From Nocardia cerradoensis NBRC 101014 (lineage in GTDB: Bacteria > Actinomycetota > Actinomycetes > Mycobacteriales > Mycobacteriaceae), in assembly GCF_000308535.1 (NCBI RefSeq), contig NZ_BAFW01000010.1, positions 1 through 32,145 on the forward strand: DNA of 32,145 nt. The letters run 5' to 3'. Numbering within the stretch: the first letter of the stretch is position 1; every line of letters begins with the position of its first letter. The notes under the pieces were generated by a model, which saw nothing but the letters and a program-made list of their open reading frames with translations, ran no database searches and had not been told where the DNA came from. Of this stretch, positions 1 to 7,006 are shown in pieces. The position numbers and the translations under genes were made by a program.

Positions 1-2
1 TG

Positions 3-233
3 GATGCAGGGGAAAGGCGCGCAAGGCTTTTCGTGTTTCCCGGTGGCGTGCTCGAGACGGTCGACTACGGGGACGGCGACTCGGGTGGGGTGTATCTCGA
101 GTTCATGAGTCGAGTTCTGCCGCAGCGCGTTCCGGGTGGGGTGGATGTTCCCCCACCTTTGCACCCGGTGGAGTCGGCCGATGCGGAGACGTGCGGACGA
201 GTTCTCCGGTCGCTGCGTCGGTGTGAGGCATAG
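3..233 (+). CDS. possible 3' end of an unknown ORF (partial at window edge)
   Basis: A frame is open from the left window edge to a TAG at 231-233 (76 residues visible). The residues are mixed polar and hydrophobic with a Pro-rich stretch (VDVPPPLHPVE) near the end. I recognise no domain. Third codon positions are only moderately GC-rich at the start, so coding is uncertain. It could equally be a chance open frame in high-GC DNA; the sequence left of the window would decide. Confidence 0.2.
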   Translation, partial: DAGERRARLFVFPGGVLETVDYGDGDSGGVYLEFMSRVLPQRVPGGVDVPPPLHPVESADAETCGRVLRSLRRCEA

Positions 234-237
234 CCGC

Positions 238-408
238 GTGCTTACCGTGGCGTGGATTGTCGTCGTCGGGTTGCCGCTGGGCGTGGTCGTCTGGGCGGCC
301 CGGCCCTACCGGGACGGGGGTTCGGTCGGGAAAGGTCGACGCGGCAATGGCCCGAACTTTTCGTGCAAACCTCGGCGGAAATGCGAGAAAACTGCCGAGA
401 ACGGCTAG
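238..408 (+). CDS. candidate small single-pass membrane protein (56 aa)
   Basis: A GTG at 238 opens 56 codons. Residues 1-20 form one strongly hydrophobic segment rich in Val, Leu and Trp, followed by a basic, Gly-rich tail. A weak purine-rich stretch (TGAGG, about 222-227) lies upstream, and the start is 4 nt after the stop of the preceding open frame. No family is recognised. The 3' part overlaps the palindrome at 361-418, and the TAG stop at 406-408 falls inside it, which argues against coding there. Treat as a weak candidate. Confidence 0.18.
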   Translation: MLTVAWIVVVGLPLGVVVWAARPYRDGGSVGKGRRGNGPNFSCKPRRKCEKTAENG

Positions 409-418
409 GTTTGCACGA
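361..418. repeat. nested inverted repeat (12-bp outer arms, 6-bp inner arms)
   Basis: TCGTGCAAACCT at 361-372 is perfectly complementary to AGGTTTGCACGA at 407-418. Inside it, CTCGGC (371-376) pairs with GCCGAG (394-399). The 58-bp element can form a branched hairpin or cruciform. It lacks a T-tract on either side, so it is not a standard terminator. It may be a regulator site, a structured RNA or a mobile-element remnant; the sequence does not decide. Confidence 0.6.
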
Positions 419-465
419 TTTGTTCACCACCCGAGGAGCGACACGGCGAACGTGGATAGAAAAAG

Positions 466-503
466 GCCGGAATCCCCTGCGGGTTTCGCGAGGGGATTCC
501 GGC
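466..503 (-). terminator. intrinsic terminator of the MarR-MFS operon
   Basis: A perfect 13-bp stem (466-478 with 491-503) closes a 12-nt loop. Read on the minus strand, the stem is followed at once by CCTTTTTCTA (456-465), a proper U-tract. It lies 88 nt past the stop codon of the transporter gene and would end that transcript. Confidence 0.85.
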
Positions 504-590
504 TCACCGCCGTTGCGGTCAGAGAAGGGGTACCGCAGCGGAGGGTGTCGTCCCGGCGACGGGGTGGGCCGCTCGGGACGACGAGTTCGG

Positions 591-1847
591 TCAGTCGTCG
601 CCGACGGTGATCGCTTCGGCTTCGGCCGGGCTGTGTTCGGCCGGGTCGTGGTCGTCCACGTGGGACAGGGCCGACCGGCCGCCGAGCAGCACCAGGACGC
701 CGACCGCGGTACACGCGGCGCCGACCCAGAACGGCAGTGCCATCTGATGTTCGCCGAGCTTGCCGGCCAGATACGGGGCGGCGGCGCCACCGACGAACCG
801 GACGAAGCTGTAGGCGGCCGAGGCGGTGGAGCGTTCCACCGGAGCCGAGATCATCACGGCCTCGGTGATCAGGGTGTTGTTCACGCCGAGGAACAGTCCC
901 GCCAGTACGGTGCCCACGATCAGTACGGGCTTGTGATCGGCCCAGATCGCCATGGCGGCCAGATCGGCGGCGAACAGCGCCAGCGCGGTCGCGATCATCG
1001 GCACGGTGCCGAACATGCGCTGCAGTCGCGGCGCGAAGACCACCGACGCCAGCGCCAGCAGCAGACCCCAGCCGAAGAAGATGAACCCGATCGAGTAGGT
1101 GCCCATGTTCAGCGGGAACGGGGTGTAGGCCAGCAGGGTGAAGAAGCCGTAGTTGTAGAGCAGTGCGGTGATGCTGACCAGCAGCAGTCCGCGGTGCCGC
1201 AAGGCCTTGAAGGGGGCCGTGATCGAGGTGTGTTGGGCCGGTTTCGGCATCTCCGGCAGCAGCACGACGATTGCGACGAACGCCACCGCCATCAGGACGG
1301 CGACGCCGAAGAACGGTGCGCGCCAGCTGAATCCGCCCAGGAAACCACCGACCAGCGGTCCGGCGGCGATACCGATGCCCAGTGCCGCCTCGTACAGGAT
1401 GATGGCGCGGGCCACCCCGCCGCTGGCAGCGCCCACGATGGTGGCCAGTGCGGTCGCGATGAACAGCGCATTACCCAGACCCCAGCCGGCGCGGAAGCCG
1501 ACGATCTGCCCGACCGTGCCCGACGAACCCGCCAGCGCGGCGAAGACGACGATGATGGCCAGGCCGGCGAGCAGCGTCTTCTTGGCACCGAAGCGGCTGG
1601 ACACCACGCCGGTGATCAGCATCGCGACGCCGGTGACCAGCATGTAACTGGTGAACAGCAGGGTGACCTGAGACGGTGACGCGTGCAGTTGTTCGCCGAT
1701 CGGTTTCAGGATCGGATCCACCAGGCCGATACCCATGAAGGCGATGACCGAGGCGAAAGCTACTGCCCATACCGATTTGGGCTGCTTGGTCTTCGGAGTG
1801 GTCGTCGCCTCGGTCGCGGTCGGTGATGAGAGAGTGATGCTCATCAA
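591..1847 (-). CDS. MFS drug/small-molecule efflux transporter, DHA1-like
   Basis: This 418-aa integral membrane protein has about 12 hydrophobic segments starting near residue 28, after a polar N-terminus rich in Thr, Ser and Lys. A motif-A-like loop between TM2 and TM3 (VVSSRFGAKKTLLAG, about residues 81-95) and a motif-C-like TM5 (GIGIAAGPLVGG) fit the drug:H+ antiporter-1 group of the major facilitator superfamily. The C-terminal tail is acidic and cytoplasmic. The gene starts 5 bp after the MarR gene ends, so the two are one operon, and a strong terminator follows. The pairing with a MarR regulator suggests ligand-induced export. The substrate cannot be read from the sequence; a biosynthetic export or uptake role is possible but less likely. 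Confidence 0.88.
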   Translation of the reverse strand: MMSITLSSPTATEATTTPKTKQPKSVWAVAFASVIAFMGIGLVDPILKPIGEQLHASPSQVTLLFTSYMLVTGVAMLITGVVSSRFGAKKTLLAGLAIIVVFAALAGSSGTVGQIVGFRAGWGLGNALFIATALATIVGAASGGVARAIILYEAALGIGIAAGPLVGGFLGGFSWRAPFFGVAVLMAVAFVAIVVLLPEMPKPAQHTSITAPFKALRHRGLLLVSITALLYNYGFFTLLAYTPFPLNMGTYSIGFIFFGWGLLLALASVVFAPRLQRMFGTVPMIATALALFAADLAAMAIWADHKPVLIVGTVLAGLFLGVNNTLITEAVMISAPVERSTASAAYSFVRFVGGAAAPYLAGKLGEHQMALPFWVGAACTAVGVLVLLGGRSALSHVDDHDPAEHSPAEAEAITVGDD

Positions 1848-1852
1848 CGCTC

Positions 1853-2350
1853 CTACTTCGAGACTGTGTGTGGTGCAGCCGATTTCAGGGCTTCGAGGAG
1901 ATCGGTCAGCTCACTGTCGAGGTGGCTGAGCCGGTCGATGCCGAAGTCGGGCAACCGGGCCGCGAGGGCGGTGCCGAACGCGCGACGGGACACGGACAGC
2001 TGTTCGCGTCCCGCCGGCGTCAGCTCGACGACCACGGCTCTGGAGTCGTCGGGGTCTCTGGTGCGTGCCGCGAGTCCGGCGGCTGTCAGCCGGCCGATCA
2101 GCGCCGTTGCCGAGGGCTGGGAGCAACCGTCGATCTCCGCGAATTCGCTGATTCGCAGCGGACCGTGCTCTTCGAGCGTGGACAGCGCCCGCACCATCGC
2201 ACGCGGGAGCGCTCGGGTTCCCAGCGTGCCGGCCAGTCGAGTGAGCCGCGCGGCGGTGACGGCGATGTCGACCATGAGCACCTCGGCCGGATCCGGGGAG
2301 ACCGAGCTCCGGGCCGGATCGGGGAGGGTGGACGACTCGTTCGACTGCAC
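1853..2350 (-). CDS. MarR-family transcriptional regulator
   Basis: This 165-aa protein has a winged helix-turn-helix at about residues 60-125: recognition region ISEFAEIDGCSQPSATALIG, then the wing with DPDDSRAVVVELTPAGREQL, a typical MarR signature. The start is a GTG at 2350; an internal start at the Met in VLMVDIAV is possible. It is the first gene of an operon with the downstream MFS transporter and most likely represses it and itself. An A/T-rich palindrome (2374-2389) just upstream is the natural operator candidate. The effector is not identifiable, and there is no visible link to the steroid genes next door. Confidence 0.9.
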   Translation of the reverse strand: MQSNESSTLPDPARSSVSPDPAEVLMVDIAVTAARLTRLAGTLGTRALPRAMVRALSTLEEHGPLRISEFAEIDGCSQPSATALIGRLTAAGLAARTRDPDDSRAVVVELTPAGREQLSVSRRAFGTALAARLPDFGIDRLSHLDSELTDLLEALKSAAPHTVSK

Positions 2351-2373
2351 GAGAAGTATGTTACATAAGCTAA

Positions 2374-2389
2374 CTATGTATGTACATAG
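2374..2389. promoter_or_regulatory. candidate MarR operator
   Basis: CTATGTA-TG-TACATAG is a perfect 7-bp inverted repeat with a 2-bp spacer. It sits in an unusually A/T-rich 45-bp island (2356-2402), 24 bp upstream of the MarR start, where the promoter must be. Flanking TAACTA/CTAACT copies extend the symmetry. Binding by the neighbouring MarR protein is inferred from position. Confidence 0.6.
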
Positions 2390-2440
2390 CCTAACTATCT
2401 ATTTTGTGGTGACCTCGCGCACAGCCCGCTTCGGCAGGTC

Positions 2441-2635
2441 AGCGGCAGCCGCAGCCCGCAGCCGCAGCCGCAGCCCGGAGCGGTAGCCGTGGCCCGGAGC
2501 GGTAGTCGTGGCCCGCAGCGGTAGTCGTAGCCCGCAGCGGTAGCCGTGGCGGTAGCGGTAGTGGCGCCCGTAGCCCGTAGCCCGTAGCCGCAGCCGTGGC
2601 GGTAGCGGTAGTCGCTGCGCTGTCGGCGGCGGTAG
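2441..2635. repeat. tandem-repeat tract with four 19-bp units
   Basis: The core is four contiguous 19-bp units at 2474-2492, 2493-2511, 2512-2530 and 2531-2549, of the form CCCGSAGCGGTAGYCGTRG. They are flanked by shorter degenerate copies: GCAGCC/GCCCGCA runs at 2441-2473 and CGGTAGCGGTAG, CCCGTAG and GCCGTGG runs at 2550-2635. It lies between the MarR promoter and the end of fadE33, and no convincing gene covers it. It looks like a minisatellite that grows and shrinks by slippage. Confidence 0.85.
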
Positions 2636-2695
2636 CGGACGGCGGCTGTACCGGCAAAGCTGAACGGCGGAGCTGGACGGCGGCTCGCGAACACG

Positions 2696-2730
2696 ACTCG
2701 ACCCCGCGACCGTGGGGCGCGGGGTCGAGT
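2696..2730 (-). terminator. hairpin downstream of fadE33, probable terminator
   Basis: ACTCGACCCCGCG (2696-2708) pairs perfectly with CGCGGGGTCGAGT (2718-2730) around a 9-nt loop. It lies about 50 nt after the fadE33 stop on the minus strand. There is no clear U-tract, which is common for actinobacterial terminators. It probably ends the fadD3-fadE33 transcript. Confidence 0.65.
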
Positions 2731-2780
2731 ACGAGGATTCGTCTGGGCGGGTCCGTGTGGCGGGGGCCGGGCGATGTGGA

Positions 2781-3881
2781 TCAGGCGGGCCGGGCCAGCG
2801 GCCGTCCCGGCATCCCGAACAGTTCGGCATCGCCGTGCGCCCGCTTGAAGAACAGGTGCGCGTCGTGCTCCCAAGTGATGGCGATACCGCCGTGCATCTG
2901 CACGGTCTCCGAGACCACCGAACGGAACGCGTGCGAACAGTGGATACGCGCCGACTCGAGGTCGAGCGTCGTTTCGGCGGACACCGGTCGATCGAGATCC
3001 GCGATCGCGGCGTACGCGGCCGATCGGGCCGACTCCACCAGCACGTACATATCGGCCATGCGGTGCTTGAGCGCCTGGAAACTGCCGATCGCCCGGCCGA
3101 ACTGCACGCGCGACTTGCTGTATTCCACGGTGAGGTCGAGGCATTGATCGGCCGCGCCGACCTGTTCGGCGGCCACGGCAGTCCAGGCGACCGCGCGCAG
3201 GCGGGCCGTGATCGCGTCCGCATCCCCGCCCAGCCGGGTGGCCGCCGCGCCGTCGAACGCGACGGTGCTCAGGCGCCGCGTCGGATCCATGGTCCGGACG
3301 ACGGTGCGCGTGACTCCCGCTGCGGTGGCGTCGATTTCGTAGAGTCCGTCGGCCGTCACCACCAGCAGGGTGTCGGCGTTGGCGCCGTCGAGGACGTAGT
3401 GCGCGGTACCGGTCAGTGTGTCGCCGTCGGCCCGTACCGCGTATCCCGCGGGAACGCGAGCCGCGCTTGCACTCCCGGCTGTGCCTGCCGCCCAGCCCTT
3501 TTCGTCCGCCCAGCAGACCGCGAGCGTCCGGGTGCCCTCGGCGACGCCGGGCAGCAATCGTTGCGCCGCGTCGGCATCACCCGTCGCGAGCAGCGCCTGG
3601 ACGCCGAGGACGGCCGACCCGAGCATCGGCGGGTTGTGCAGCGTGCGGCCCAGTTCCTCGAGCACCACCAGCGCCGTGTCGAGGTCGGCGCCGACGCCGC
3701 CGTACTCCTCCGGAATCGCCAGCGCGGCCACGCCCACCTGCTCGCACAGCAGTTGCCACAGCCGCTCGTCGTAGCCGAGTTCGCTGTCGATCGCCTGTCG
3801 CAGCGCGGCCCGGTCGCCGTGGCGGGTGAGGACGGCGCGGACGGTCGCGGCCAATTCCTGCAGTTCCGCGGTATCGGTCAT
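2781..3881 (-). CDS. fadE33: acyl-CoA dehydrogenase, FadE33-like
   Basis: This 366-aa acyl-CoA dehydrogenase-fold protein shows the C-terminal helical-domain motifs of the family: YSKSRVQFGRAIGSFQALKH, and MHGGIAITWEHDAHLFFKRA near the C-terminus. It is the last gene of the fadD3-echA-fadE31-fadE32-fadE33 operon, the same order as M. tuberculosis Rv3561-Rv3564 apart from the extra crotonase. Actinobacterial steroid FadE proteins of this kind are known to work as α2β2 heterotetramers of two different subunits, and this protein would be one of the shorter partner subunits. In the KstR2 pathway such enzymes act on the CoA thioesters left after ring opening. The exact substrate is inferred, and the FadE33 versus FadE32 label rests on gene order. 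Confidence 0.82.
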   Translation of the reverse strand: MTDTAELQELAATVRAVLTRHGDRAALRQAIDSELGYDERLWQLLCEQVGVAALAIPEEYGGVGADLDTALVVLEELGRTLHNPPMLGSAVLGVQALLATGDADAAQRLLPGVAEGTRTLAVCWADEKGWAAGTAGSASAARVPAGYAVRADGDTLTGTAHYVLDGANADTLLVVTADGLYEIDATAAGVTRTVVRTMDPTRRLSTVAFDGAAATRLGGDADAITARLRAVAWTAVAAEQVGAADQCLDLTVEYSKSRVQFGRAIGSFQALKHRMADMYVLVESARSAAYAAIADLDRPVSAETTLDLESARIHCSHAFRSVVSETVQMHGGIAITWEHDAHLFFKRAHGDAELFGMPGRPLARPA

Positions 3882-3912
3882 CGCCGTACTCCCGTCTCGT
3901 CGTATCGGTGGT

Positions 3913-4917
3913 TCACGCGCCGGCCGCCACCGGCGTACGCAGCGCCGCGGCGATTCGGGCGCGATGGAAATCGGCGGTGCCCCAGGCGGTTCGGAGCGCG
4001 GTCACCTTGGTCAGCCACAGCGACAGATCGCATTCGGCCGTGTAGCCGATGGCGCCGTGCACCTGCAGGGCGATCCGTGCCGTCCGGTACGCGGCCTCCG
4101 CGCAGGCGAACTTGGCTGCCGAGACGTCGCGGGCGCGGTCGGCGGTATCGAAGCTCAGTGCCGCGCGGTACAGCAGCGGTTCGGCCATGTCGAGGCCGAT
4201 CTTCGCATCGGCCAGATGGTGTTTGATGGCCTGGTAGCGCCCGATCGGCTGCCCGAACTGATGGCGCTGGATCACATAGGCGACGCTGGTGGCCAGCATC
4301 GCGTTACCCGCGCCCAGCAGTTGCGCCGCAGCCGCCAGCGCACCGGCGTCGAACGCCGTCTCAGCCGCCGCGAGCACCGAATCACCCTGCGCCACAACCT
4401 CGTCCGGGCTCACCGTATGCAGCCGCCGCGCCGCGTCCACCGATTCGATCCGGTCGCCGCGGCGAGCCGTGCACAGCTTGTCGCCGTCCACGACCAGCAC
4501 CACATCGGCGGAGTCGGCGTCGAGAGCGGGCGTCTGCGGCGAGAGCGCGATGGTGCCGAGCGATTCACCCTCGGCGAAGCCGGGCAGCCAGCGCCGCGCC
4601 GGGCCGGAATCGTCGAGTGCCTGCAACAGCGCCGGAAGCACCGCGGCGGTCTCGATCACCGGACCCGGCACCGCGGCCCGGCCGAATTCCCGGCACGCCA
4701 CCACCAGGTCGATGGTCTCGGCGCCCATCCCGTCGTATTCCTCGGCCACGGCCAGACCCAGGGCGCCGGCGCCGGCCAACTGCCGGATCAGTGCCCGGCC
4801 ACCAAGGGCGCCGCCGCCGCTCCAGTTGCGGATGACGGCGGGCGTACCCGCGGCATCGCACATCTTGCGCAGGCTGTCGGCGAAGTCGCGTTGTTCGGGG
4901 GACAGTGCAAATCTCAT
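3913..4917 (-). CDS. fadE32: acyl-CoA dehydrogenase, FadE32-like
   Basis: The predicted 334-aa protein begins MRFALSPEQRDFADSLRKMC, a typical ACAD N-terminal helix. I chose the ATG at 4917 because the upstream in-frame residues are Pro-rich and unlike the family; ATG at 4929 is also possible. The C-terminal region has the motifs RHQFGQPIGRYQAIKHHLAD and QVHGAIGYTAECDLSLWLTK. It lies 31 bp before fadE33 and 55 bp after fadE31. As in M. tuberculosis FadE31-FadE32, it is probably the small subunit of a heteromeric dehydrogenase in HIP ring-cleavage product degradation. Assignment to FadE32 is by order and size. Confidence 0.82.
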   Translation of the reverse strand: MRFALSPEQRDFADSLRKMCDAAGTPAVIRNWSGGGALGGRALIRQLAGAGALGLAVAEEYDGMGAETIDLVVACREFGRAAVPGPVIETAAVLPALLQALDDSGPARRWLPGFAEGESLGTIALSPQTPALDADSADVVLVVDGDKLCTARRGDRIESVDAARRLHTVSPDEVVAQGDSVLAAAETAFDAGALAAAAQLLGAGNAMLATSVAYVIQRHQFGQPIGRYQAIKHHLADAKIGLDMAEPLLYRAALSFDTADRARDVSAAKFACAEAAYRTARIALQVHGAIGYTAECDLSLWLTKVTALRTAWGTADFHRARIAAALRTPVAAGA

Positions 4918-4972
4918 CGATGGGTCCATTCGGGGGTGCGGCGCGGGGAGGCGGGATGGCACATGGCGGATC

Positions 4973-6103
4973 TCAACGCGGGAGCCCGAGCAGGCGCTCG
5001 GCGACGATATTGCGCTGAATCTCGTTGGTACCGGCGTAGATCGGGCCCGCCAGCGAGAACAGGTAGCCGTCGGTCCAGGCGCTGCTGTGTTCGGCGGCGG
5101 CGCCGAGCAGATCCAGGGCGGTCTCGTGCATCGCGATATCGAGTTCGGACCAGAAGACCTTGTTGATCGACGATTCCGCGCCGAGTTTGCCGCCCTCCGA
5201 CAACCGGGTCACGGTGCCGAGCGTGTTGAGCCGGTAGGCCTCCGCGCCGATCCACGCGTCGACCACGCGATTGCGGGCCGCGGTGTCGGCCGGATCGGCG
5301 GTCTCGCGCCACAGCTCGATCAAGCGCGCGGCCGTGGCGTTGAATCGGCCCGGGCTGCGCAGCGAGAGGCCGCGTTCGTTGCTGGAGGTGCTCATCGCCA
5401 CCCGCCAGCCCGCGCCCGGTTCGCCGATCACATCGCGATCGGGGACGAAGACGTTGTCCAGGAAGATCTCCGCGAAACCGGGTTCGCCGTCGAGTTGCGG
5501 AATGGGCCGCACGGTCACGCCGTCCGCCGACAGCGGGAACATCACATAGGTGAGCCCCTTGTGCCGCTCCGCCTCCGGATCGCTGCGGAACAGGCCGAAG
5601 GCCCAGTCCGCGAACGATGCTCGCGAACTCCAGGTCTTCTGCCCGTTGAGCACCCACCCGCCCTCGACCCGCTGCGCGCTGGAGCGAATGCCCGCGAGGT
5701 CGCTACCGGCCTCCGGTTCCGACCACGCCTGCGCCCAGATGTCGTCGGCGCGAGCCATTCTCGGCAGGATGCGCTCGAGCTGTTCCGGTGTGCCGTGTTC
5801 GAACAGGGTGGGGGCCAGCAGGAAGATGCCGTTCTGGCTCACCCGCCCGGGCGCGCCCGCGGCGTAGTACTCCTCCTCGAACAGCACCCACTCGAGCAGC
5901 GAGGCATCGCGCCCGCCGTATTCGCGCTGCCACGACACCACCGAGAGCCGCGCCTCGGCGAGGGTGTGCTCCCAGGCGCGATGCGCCTCGAAACCCTCCC
6001 GGGTGTCCATCGACGGCAGCGGTTCGGCGGGGACGTTCGCGCGCAGGAATTCCCGTACTTCGAGCTGGAATTGCGCTGCGGCCGAATCGAGTTCGAGATC
6101 CAT
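4973..6103 (-). CDS. fadE31: acyl-CoA dehydrogenase, FadE31-like
   Basis: This full-size 376-aa ACAD has FAD-binding segments typical of the family (WSEPEAGSDLAGIRSSAQR, then GGWVLNGQKTWSSRASFADW) and ends with GTNEIQRNIVAERLLGLPR. Its ATG follows directly on the TAG of the upstream crotonase gene (TAGATG), so translation is coupled. In M. tuberculosis, FadE31 is the longer subunit that pairs with the shorter FadE32/FadE33 proteins; size and order match here. The role inferred is α,β-dehydrogenation of an acyl-CoA from HIP rings C/D. It retains the FAD and substrate motifs, so it is expected to be active. Confidence 0.85.
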   Translation of the reverse strand: MDLELDSAAAQFQLEVREFLRANVPAEPLPSMDTREGFEAHRAWEHTLAEARLSVVSWQREYGGRDASLLEWVLFEEEYYAAGAPGRVSQNGIFLLAPTLFEHGTPEQLERILPRMARADDIWAQAWSEPEAGSDLAGIRSSAQRVEGGWVLNGQKTWSSRASFADWAFGLFRSDPEAERHKGLTYVMFPLSADGVTVRPIPQLDGEPGFAEIFLDNVFVPDRDVIGEPGAGWRVAMSTSSNERGLSLRSPGRFNATAARLIELWRETADPADTAARNRVVDAWIGAEAYRLNTLGTVTRLSEGGKLGAESSINKVFWSELDIAMHETALDLLGAAAEHSSAWTDGYLFSLAGPIYAGTNEIQRNIVAERLLGLPR

Positions 6104-7006
6104 CTACTTGCCGCTCCGTTCTGCGGTCGTTGCGGTGGTCGCCGTGGCCTTCATCGACTTGGCGGTCATACCGGCCAGCGAGTCGGTGCCGACCTCGGCG
6201 TTGTGGGCGTGGGCGAAGTGGTGCAGACCGAAGACCGAGTCCATGCCGGCGCGCATGCCCATCAGGTCCTCGCACTGGTTGACGGCCTTCTTGGTCAGCG
6301 CCAGGCCGAATTGCGGCATGGTGGCGATCTTCTCGGCCAGTTCGAGGGTGTGCGATTCCAGCTCGGCGCGGGGCACGACGCGGTTCACCATGCCCCATTC
6401 GTAGGCCTGCTCGGCGCTGAACCGATCACCGGTGAACAGCACCTCCTTGGCCCGCCGCGGTCCCAGCACCCACGGGTGCGCGAAGTACTCGACGCCCGGA
6501 ATACCCATCCGGACAACGGGATCGGAGAAGAAGGCGTCGTCGGCGGCGACGATCATGTCGCACACCCAGGCCAGCATCATCGCGCCGGCGATGCAGGCGC
6601 CCTGGACCATCGCGATGGTGGGCTTGGGAATCTCGCGCCAGCGCCGGCACATGCCGAGGTAGACCTCGAGCTCCCGGGCGAAGCGCTGATCGCCGCCGGG
6701 CCGGTCGACGTGGTCCCACCACAGCGCGGCCTTGTTGTCGTACTCGATGTGATGGTCGCGTCCGGGCGTGCCGATGTCGTGCCCGGCGCTGAAGTGTTTT
6801 CCGCTGCCCGCCAGGATGATCACCTTGACCTCGGCATCCTCGACCGCCCGCGTGAAGGCGGCGTCGAGCGCGTAGGTCATCACCGAATTCTGGGCGTTGC
6901 GGTAGTCCGGCCGGTTCATCGTGACCAGGGCGATCGGACCGCGGCGCTCGTAGGTGACGACCTCGCCCTCGTCCGGAATCGGCGCGGGGGTTGCGTCTGT
7001 GGTCAC
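6104..7006 (-). CDS. enoyl-CoA hydratase/isomerase family protein in the HIP operon
   Basis: This 300-aa crotonase-fold protein has the oxyanion-hole segments GKHFSAGHDIG (about residues 68-78) and QGACIAGAMMLAWVCDM (about 134-150). A roughly 30-residue insertion rich in His, Asp and Trp (GRDHHIEYDNKAALWWDH) follows the first, and the C-terminal tail is Ala/Thr-rich and low in complexity. Its start overlaps the end of fadD3 (ATGA), and its stop abuts the fadE31 ATG. M. tuberculosis has no crotonase at this place, so this is an extra member of the operon. It probably hydrates the enoyl-CoA made by FadE31/32, which would complete a β-oxidation turn ending in the FadA6 thiolase. That role is inference from context. 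Confidence 0.82.
   Translation of the reverse strand: MTTDATPAPIPDEGEVVTYERRGPIALVTMNRPDYRNAQNSVMTYALDAAFTRAVEDAEVKVIILAGSGKHFSAGHDIGTPGRDHHIEYDNKAALWWDHVDRPGGDQRFARELEVYLGMCRRWREIPKPTIAMVQGACIAGAMMLAWVCDMIVAADDAFFSDPVVRMGIPGVEYFAHPWVLGPRRAKEVLFTGDRFSAEQAYEWGMVNRVVPRAELESHTLELAEKIATMPQFGLALTKKAVNQCEDLMGMRAGMDSVFGLHHFAHAHNAEVGTDSLAGMTAKSMKATATTATTAERSGK

Noticed and set aside
252..1679. A 475-codon plus-strand open frame, rich in Arg, Gln, Asp and Gly
   Set aside because: Antisense shadow of the MFS transporter, typical of high-GC DNA; the composition is unlike a folded protein.
2441..2635. CRISPR array
   Set aside because: The repeats are directly adjacent without spacers, and no cas genes are present.
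2399..3223. Minus-strand open frames across the tandem repeats
   Set aside because: They are frames created by the repeats and by out-of-frame reading of fadE33; fadE33 itself explains the region from 2781.
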